Of a stretch of DNA of 64,000 bases, positions 59,591-64,000 are shown in pieces. Source of the DNA: Cystobacterineae bacterium (GTDB lineage Bacteria > Myxococcota > Myxococcia > Myxococcales > Myxococcaceae). The stretch is taken from contig WRKR01000011.1 of assembly GCA_009782175.1 (NCBI GenBank), positions 1-64,000 of the forward strand, read 5' to 3'. The position numbers and the translations under genes are program-made. How positions within the stretch are numbered: the stretch's first letter is position 1; each line of letters begins with the position of its first letter. Under the pieces are notes generated by a model. The model was not told the DNA's origin, made no database searches, and worked only from the letters and a program-made list of their open reading frames with translations.

Positions 59591-61165
59591 ATGGGCATTT
59601 CATTCAATCCATTACAAACGGTTAAAGATCTCGCAAGTGCTGCAAAAGAAACGGTGTCCAATGTGGCAGACAAAGTCACAGACACCGTGAAATCAGCTTC
59701 AGACAAAGTCACAGACACCGTGAAATCAGCTTCAGGCAAAGTGGTAGACACCTTTGAAAAAGTGAGTGGTGCTGTTTCAGGGGCAGCCCAAAGCTTGGGC
59801 GATAAGGCCAAAGCTGTGGGAGAAACCGTCGGCAATGCGGTCAAAGCAACAGGAGAAGTGGTTGTTGACACGGCCAAAGCAGCAGGGGGCGCCATTGTAG
59901 ATGGGGCCAAAGCTGTGGGAGGCGCCATTGTAGATGGGGCCAAAGCAGCAGGAGAAACCGTAGGCAACGCGGTTAAAGCCGTGGGGGATGTTGTTGTTGA
60001 CACGGCCAAAGCAGCAGGAGGCGCCATTATAGATGGGGCCAAAGCAGCAGGAGGCGCCATTATAGATGGGGCCAAAGCCGTGGGAGGCACCATTGTAGAT
60101 GGGGCTAAAGCAGTAGGAGAAACCGTAGGCAACGCAGTTAAAGCCGTGGGGGATGTTGTTGGCACTGTCGTGGATACGGTGAAAGATATTGGAAATAGCA
60201 TTGGTGATGCGGTCAAAACCGCGAAGGAAGTGATCAACAGTGCGCTCAACCCCCCTCAAATAACCACAGCCGAATGGTCCGAAAAAATGGCCTTGGCTGA
60301 GCAAGGGCTCGTCAGTTCAGATCCAAAAGTACGTGAAGCGGCCGGAGAATTAAAGCAGCACCTGATTGCGCAGCAAATGTCGCTCTTGTCCTCCGCTGTT
60401 TATGAAGATCCCATCCAAGCACCACCAGGCTGGAAAGACATCAGCAGCGACCCTGAAGCCCTGAAAGCTTATGGTTTAGATCCTTCTGATCTCAACATTG
60501 AGGGAAGCGACTTCCGCGCTCGAATGTTTGTGCCGGATGGCTCTGTGCTTGGCGATTCCATGAAGCCCACCCTAGCCTTTAAGGGGACTTCCACCAAGGA
60601 AGACTGGGAAAACAATTTTCGACAAGGGCTCAACATTCATTCTGACTATTATGACAGAGCTGTGGCGCTGGGGAAACAAATTGAAGAGGCCGGCGCTTCA
60701 GACAGCATCAACATTACGGGGCACTCCCTCGGCGGAGGATTGGCTTCCGCCGCTTCTGTTGCCAGCGGCTCAGACGCTTATACCTTCAATGCGGCAGGCC
60801 TGAACGACGCCACTGTCTCTCGCTATGGCGGCACCGACAACAACCCCAATATTTCCGCCTATCAAGTCAAAGGCGAAGCACTGACGGGACTCCAAAGCAA
60901 TGTCTCCATCATGCCTGAAGCCAGAGGAACAGCCATAGAGCTTCCCGCCAATCCATTGACAACACTCAAAGGTCAACTCATAGGTAGCGCCGCCGGCAAC
61001 CTCCTGGGTAACGTCCTCGGCGGTCCCATGGGTGGCGCCATGCTTGGCACGGCAGCTTCTATTGCAGTCCCTGCCGTGCTTCACCACCTCGGAGATGCTT
61101 TTAAAGGGGGCATCAACCACAAAGTTTTGGAGTCCGAAGCCAACTTGCGCAAACTCATGGAATAG
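59591..61165 (+). CDS. Class 3 lipase-like protein with 11-residue amphipathic repeats
   Basis: A 524-aa protein. Residues about 65-200 are tandem 11-mers (KAAGGAIVDGA, KAVGETVGNAV, KAVGDVVVDTA), resembling LEA or apolipoprotein-type amphipathic helices able to lie on membranes. The C-terminal half is an alpha/beta hydrolase: PTLAFKGTSTKEDWENNFRQ, the nucleophile elbow ITGHSLGGGLASAASV (Ser near 379), YTFNAAGLN, and a likely His late. A Gly/Ala-rich segment (AAGNLLGNVLGGPMGGAMLG) lies near the end, membrane-active in look. No signal peptide. ATG 59591 follows GAGGCTAGAGG; starts at 59573/59576 are possible. Candidate membrane-targeting lipase effector. Confidence 0.75.
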   Translation: MGISFNPLQTVKDLASAAKETVSNVADKVTDTVKSASDKVTDTVKSASGKVVDTFEKVSGAVSGAAQSLGDKAKAVGETVGNAVKATGEVVVDTAKAAGGAIVDGAKAVGGAIVDGAKAAGETVGNAVKAVGDVVVDTAKAAGGAIIDGAKAAGGAIIDGAKAVGGTIVDGAKAVGETVGNAVKAVGDVVGTVVDTVKDIGNSIGDAVKTAKEVINSALNPPQITTAEWSEKMALAEQGLVSSDPKVREAAGELKQHLIAQQMSLLSSAVYEDPIQAPPGWKDISSDPEALKAYGLDPSDLNIEGSDFRARMFVPDGSVLGDSMKPTLAFKGTSTKEDWENNFRQGLNIHSDYYDRAVALGKQIEEAGASDSINITGHSLGGGLASAASVASGSDAYTFNAAGLNDATVSRYGGTDNNPNISAYQVKGEALTGLQSNVSIMPEARGTAIELPANPLTTLKGQLIGSAAGNLLGNVLGGPMGGAMLGTAASIAVPAVLHHLGDAFKGGINHKVLESEANLRKLME

Positions 61166-61242
61166 CAACCCTTCCCCCATGCTCATCCATGGGGCCAGGG
61201 GTTTGCACTTTCAACGTTTTGCGCGTATAAACAGTGTTTTTA

Positions 61243-62121
61243 ATGCGTCGAAGCAATGTTTTGACAATGGTTTTGACAATAGCCTTCATTGGATTATGTT
61301 TGGCAGCGCTCCTCGTTGGGCTATATCTCACCCTCGGCCCGAAGCTTGGAAAAATACCTTTTATGAATGCTCATATGCGTCAAAAACCTGAAGACTTTTT
61401 TGTTGAAAAACAGCTGGAATTGGGACGCGCCATTTATAGCGCGGACATCCCCCGGATGAAAACCCTCTTGCCTCAAGTGGATGTGAATGCGCATGGCAAG
61501 AAAAACGTGAGTTTGCTGCTGTTTGCCGTTAACCAAGCCATTGCTGATCAGGACAAAGCCGAAAGCATGCGTTGGCAGGCCATTACGCTGCTTATACAGG
61601 CGGGGGCTGCGGTGGATACAGGGCAGGTGAGGCCTTTGTCCCTCGCCTTACAAGCCCAAAGCCCTTATTTTTTGCGCGCCTTCCTCGATGGAGGCATGAG
61701 CCCGGACCAGATGCTCTCTCAGAAACCCATCCTTTTTGGAGTGGCTCGCGATGCGAGTTTGGCCTCCCTCAAACTGCTCGTCGAGCGCGGCGCCAACGTC
61801 AACAGCAAAGACTCATTGGGCAGAACAGTCCTCTATGACGCCTCCAACATGATGCAAATTGAAACCGTCAAATATTTGCTCTCCAAAGGCGCTGATGTTT
61901 CGGTTGTCAACCAATTGGGCGTTTCCTATGGCTGGGCACTCAAAGTGAACTTGGAGAAAGCTGACGCCAAAAACCCCTATACCCAACAGATGGTGGCCAT
62001 CCGGGATGAGTTAATAAAACAAGGCAAACTCAAATGGCCCCCGGATGAGCCGCTGATAGAGCGCGACCGCATGCGCGCCAGAGGTGAAACCCCCGTTGTC
62101 CCCGCCGGACAAACCCGATAA
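61243..62121 (+). CDS. Membrane-anchored ankyrin-repeat protein
   Basis: A 292-aa protein with an N-terminal membrane anchor (TMVLTIAFIGLCLAALLVGLY) and a probable periplasmic ankyrin domain of about six repeats (LLPQVDVNAHGKKNVSLLLFAV; LLIQAGAAVDTGQVRPLSLAL; LLVERGANVNSKDSLGRTVLYDA; LLSKGADVSVVNQLGVSYGWAL). It follows the lipase gene by 77 bp on the same strand. Membrane-anchored ankyrin proteins beside lipases serve as immunity partners in some secretion systems; this role is inference. ATG 61243 and GTG 61234 are both possible. Confidence 0.8.
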   Translation: MRRSNVLTMVLTIAFIGLCLAALLVGLYLTLGPKLGKIPFMNAHMRQKPEDFFVEKQLELGRAIYSADIPRMKTLLPQVDVNAHGKKNVSLLLFAVNQAIADQDKAESMRWQAITLLIQAGAAVDTGQVRPLSLALQAQSPYFLRAFLDGGMSPDQMLSQKPILFGVARDASLASLKLLVERGANVNSKDSLGRTVLYDASNMMQIETVKYLLSKGADVSVVNQLGVSYGWALKVNLEKADAKNPYTQQMVAIRDELIKQGKLKWPPDEPLIERDRMRARGETPVVPAGQTR

Positions 62122-62227
62122 AGCCAGCAAGCCATTTTTCCACCCAAAGCGAGCCTCCGAGGAAGGCCTGGGTAGAAAAAGGCATGGGCTTGTCTCTTTT
62201 GCCGTTTGGCATTAGAGGTTAACCTCT

Positions 62228-63061
62228 ATGTCTTGGTTCTCCAAAAAACCCGGCATTGCCACACCAGAGCCCTCACGCCGCATGGAGGGCTTATGGGTGA
62301 AATGCGAAGCCTGCAGCGAAATTCTCTACCGTGCGGAGTTGGAAAAACAGTTTAATGTTTGCCCACACTGCAACCACCACATGCTGTGGCCCGCCAGAGA
62401 GCGCCTGGCCACCTTGTTGGATGAGGGTGTTTTCCAAGAAATGGACAAAGGCTTGTTGCCGGAGGATCCACTCTCTTTTTCAGACACCAAACGCTATAAA
62501 GAGCGCCTCAAATCCACCCAAAAAACAACAGGGGAAGAAGAGGCCTTCCTCTCGGGCCTGGGGAAATTGGGAGGCAGGCAGGTTTCCGTGGGGTGCTTTT
62601 TGTTTCGCTTTATGGGGGGCTCCATGGGCTCCGTTGCAGGCGAAAAAATTACCCGCGTATTTGAGCGCGCCCATGAGTTGAAATGCCCCGCCATTGTTTT
62701 TTCGGCTTCAGGCGGTGCACGCATGCAGGAGGGGATTTTTTCTCTCATGCAAATGGCGAAAACAAGTGCCGCCCTGGCGCGTTTCCGCGAGGTGAAGCGC
62801 CCCTATATTTCCGTCATGCTGCACCCGACCACCGGAGGCGTTGCCGCTTCCTTTGCATGGCTTGGTGACATTGTTTTGGCAGAGCCCAAAGCACTCATTG
62901 GCTTTGCAGGGCCCCGCGTTATTGAGCAAACCATCCACCAGAAACTCCCCGAGGGCTTTCAACGCTCTGAGTTTTTGCTGGAGCACGGAATGGTTGACGG
63001 CATTGTTCAGCGCAAAGAGATGCGGGAGCGCCTCATTCAGCTTTTGGAATTGCTGGCCTGA
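62228..63061 (+). CDS. accD: Acetyl-CoA carboxylase carboxyltransferase subunit beta
   Basis: Transfers carboxyl from carboxybiotin to acetyl-CoA in fatty-acid synthesis. The 277-aa protein has a Zn ribbon with Cys26, Cys29, Cys45 and Cys48 (CEAC, CPHC), then the crotonase-type carboxyltransferase core (GSMGSVAGEKITR, FSASGGARMQEG, HPTTGGVAASFAWLGDI, IGFAGPRVIEQT). Followed by folC 2 nt later, a frequent pairing in bacteria. Confidence 0.96.
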   Translation: MSWFSKKPGIATPEPSRRMEGLWVKCEACSEILYRAELEKQFNVCPHCNHHMLWPARERLATLLDEGVFQEMDKGLLPEDPLSFSDTKRYKERLKSTQKTTGEEEAFLSGLGKLGGRQVSVGCFLFRFMGGSMGSVAGEKITRVFERAHELKCPAIVFSASGGARMQEGIFSLMQMAKTSAALARFREVKRPYISVMLHPTTGGVAASFAWLGDIVLAEPKALIGFAGPRVIEQTIHQKLPEGFQRSEFLLEHGMVDGIVQRKEMRERLIQLLELLA

Positions 63062-63063
63062 AC

Positions 63064-64000
63064 GTGAGCAGCAACACCCAGCAAGCCATAGGTGCGCTTT
63101 TAGCTTTGCCCATGTCCAAGGTGAAGCTGGGCCTTGAGCGCATTGAAAAAGCACTTCAACTGTTGGGACACCCCGAGCGGAGCTACCCTTGCATCCACGT
63201 GGGCGGCAGCAATGGCAAAGGCTCCGTCTGCGCCATGCTGGCCTCTTGCCTTTCTGCAGGAGGCTTGCGTGCAGGCCTTTATACCTCTCCACACCTCTCC
63301 CACCTCAATGAGCGCTTCCAAATAAACCAAAAACCTCTGGCGGATGAATTATTGGCTGAGGGCATTTTGGAGTTGCAAAAGCTTTTAAAGAGAAAGCTTG
63401 AGTTAACTTTTTTCGAGTTTGGCACCGCCCTGGCCTTTTGGTTGTTTGCCAAACAAAAGGTGGACATAGCCATTATAGAGGTGGGCCTCGGCGGAAGGTT
63501 GGATGCGACCAATGTGCTTTTGCCTTGCTTAAGCGCAATAACTTCCATTGCCCTGGAGCATACACAATGGCTGGGCAACAGCGTGGATGCCATTGCTTTG
63601 GAAAAAGCCCACATTTTTAAGCCGGGCATTCCCGCACTGGTTAGCGCTCAGGCCTTGGAAGCTGCACCAGTGCTTTTGCAGCATGCCCAAAGCATAGGTG
63701 CTCCCCTCTGGGCAGAGGGGGGAGATTTTTCCATGCAAGCCCAAAACTCCGGGGGGTGGTGCTGGAAAGGCTTTGGACGCCAAGTGGACAATATACAACT
63801 GGCCTTAAGAGGCCCACACCAGCTGGGCAATGCGGCACTGGCATTGGCTTGCCTCGAGTTGTCCCCATTCCGTTTGGAAGCCGCTGCCTTGAGGCGGGGT
63901 TTGCAGGAGACGCATTGGCCCGGGAGGTTGGAATATTTTGAAGGGACACCCCCCGTGTTGTTGGATGGTGCACACAACCCCGCAGGCATAGAGGCACTTA
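63064..64000 (+). CDS. folC: Folylpolyglutamate / dihydrofolate synthase (3' end beyond window)
   Basis: Adds glutamate to dihydropteroate or folates. The open frame starts at GTG 63064, 2 nt after accD, and runs off the end, so about 312 residues are seen. It has the ATP loop HVGGSNGKGSV (about 45-55), SPHLSHLNERFQI, EVGLGGRLDATN, and LDGAHNPAG close to the window end, all family motifs. The typical protein has about 420-450 residues, so about a quarter is missing. Confidence 0.93.
   Translation, partial: MSSNTQQAIGALLALPMSKVKLGLERIEKALQLLGHPERSYPCIHVGGSNGKGSVCAMLASCLSAGGLRAGLYTSPHLSHLNERFQINQKPLADELLAEGILELQKLLKRKLELTFFEFGTALAFWLFAKQKVDIAIIEVGLGGRLDATNVLLPCLSAITSIALEHTQWLGNSVDAIALEKAHIFKPGIPALVSAQALEAAPVLLQHAQSIGAPLWAEGGDFSMQAQNSGGWCWKGFGRQVDNIQLALRGPHQLGNAALALACLELSPFRLEAAALRRGLQETHWPGRLEYFEGTPPVLLDGAHNPAGIEAL

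Noticed and set aside
59563-60249. A 228-codon minus-strand ORF rich in Pro/Ala/Thr
   Set aside because: It is the antisense shadow of the 11-mer repeats in the lipase gene, where a repetitive composition leaves the opposite strand open.

Overview
The window reads as chromosomal DNA from a delta-group bacterium, most likely Myxococcota or a close relative (Bradymonadales-like). The grounds are a secreted protein ending in a MYXO-CTERM-type tail (33565-35952), a FrzS/AglZ-like pseudo-receiver coiled-coil protein (25377-26954), a phosphomevalonate kinase (9326-10363), several large Cys-rich or propeller lipoproteins, and many TPR/Sel1 proteins. No rRNA, tRNA, CRISPR array, transposase or phage structural gene was seen. 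Genes lie on both strands in short operons, often with 4-nt ATGA overlaps and with GTG or TTG starts.

Layout. 1-1540: poor coding density, GC hairpins, three possible small ORFs. 1601-6913: type III restriction-modification locus (mod, res) with 10-bp repeats upstream. 6965-9078: plsC-type acyltransferase and TPR lipoprotein. 9326-11049: phosphomevalonate kinase, a Ca-loop lipoprotein and a ribbon-helix-helix protein. 11208-13631: lon. 14250-18122: HAD phosphatase facing a purM-purN-FAD oxidoreductase operon. 18238-25354: a run of plus-strand genes (Crp-like regulator, HARE-HTH/Mrr-like protein, HEAT lipoprotein, birA, coaX, HEAT-like protein) meeting the FrzS-like gene. 27346-29707: propeller lipoprotein and an NHL relic. 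29711-33373: von Willebrand A protein, histidine kinase and response regulator. 33565-38956: MYXO-CTERM protein, Sel1 lipoprotein, secreted protein. 39117-43392: mutS2, a NamZ-like (DUF1343) gene and nadD. 43545-47306: ppk1, ppx and hpt. 47375-55461: membrane protein, methyltransferase/coiled-coil protein, large Cys-rich lipoprotein, small lipoprotein, LysM protein. 55862-57989: hisA-hisF-hisIE. 58080-62121: Sel1 protein, class 3 lipase with 11-residue repeats, membrane-anchored ankyrin protein. 62228-64000: accD and folC (cut by the window end).

The most unusual signals are: (a) a dispersed palindromic repeat with about 23-bp inverted ends, three copies, all in 3' intergenic positions (11062, 14904, 55468); (b) frequent in-frame tandem micro-duplications of 12, 15 or 21 bp, the extreme case being a lipoprotein signal peptide made of eight 12-bp units (21738-21833); (c) a Sel1-lipase-ankyrin neighbourhood resembling a toxin/immunity arrangement; (d) tandem 10-bp repeats upstream of the type III methyltransferase. 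Functional names rest on motif recognition from memory; no database search was run.
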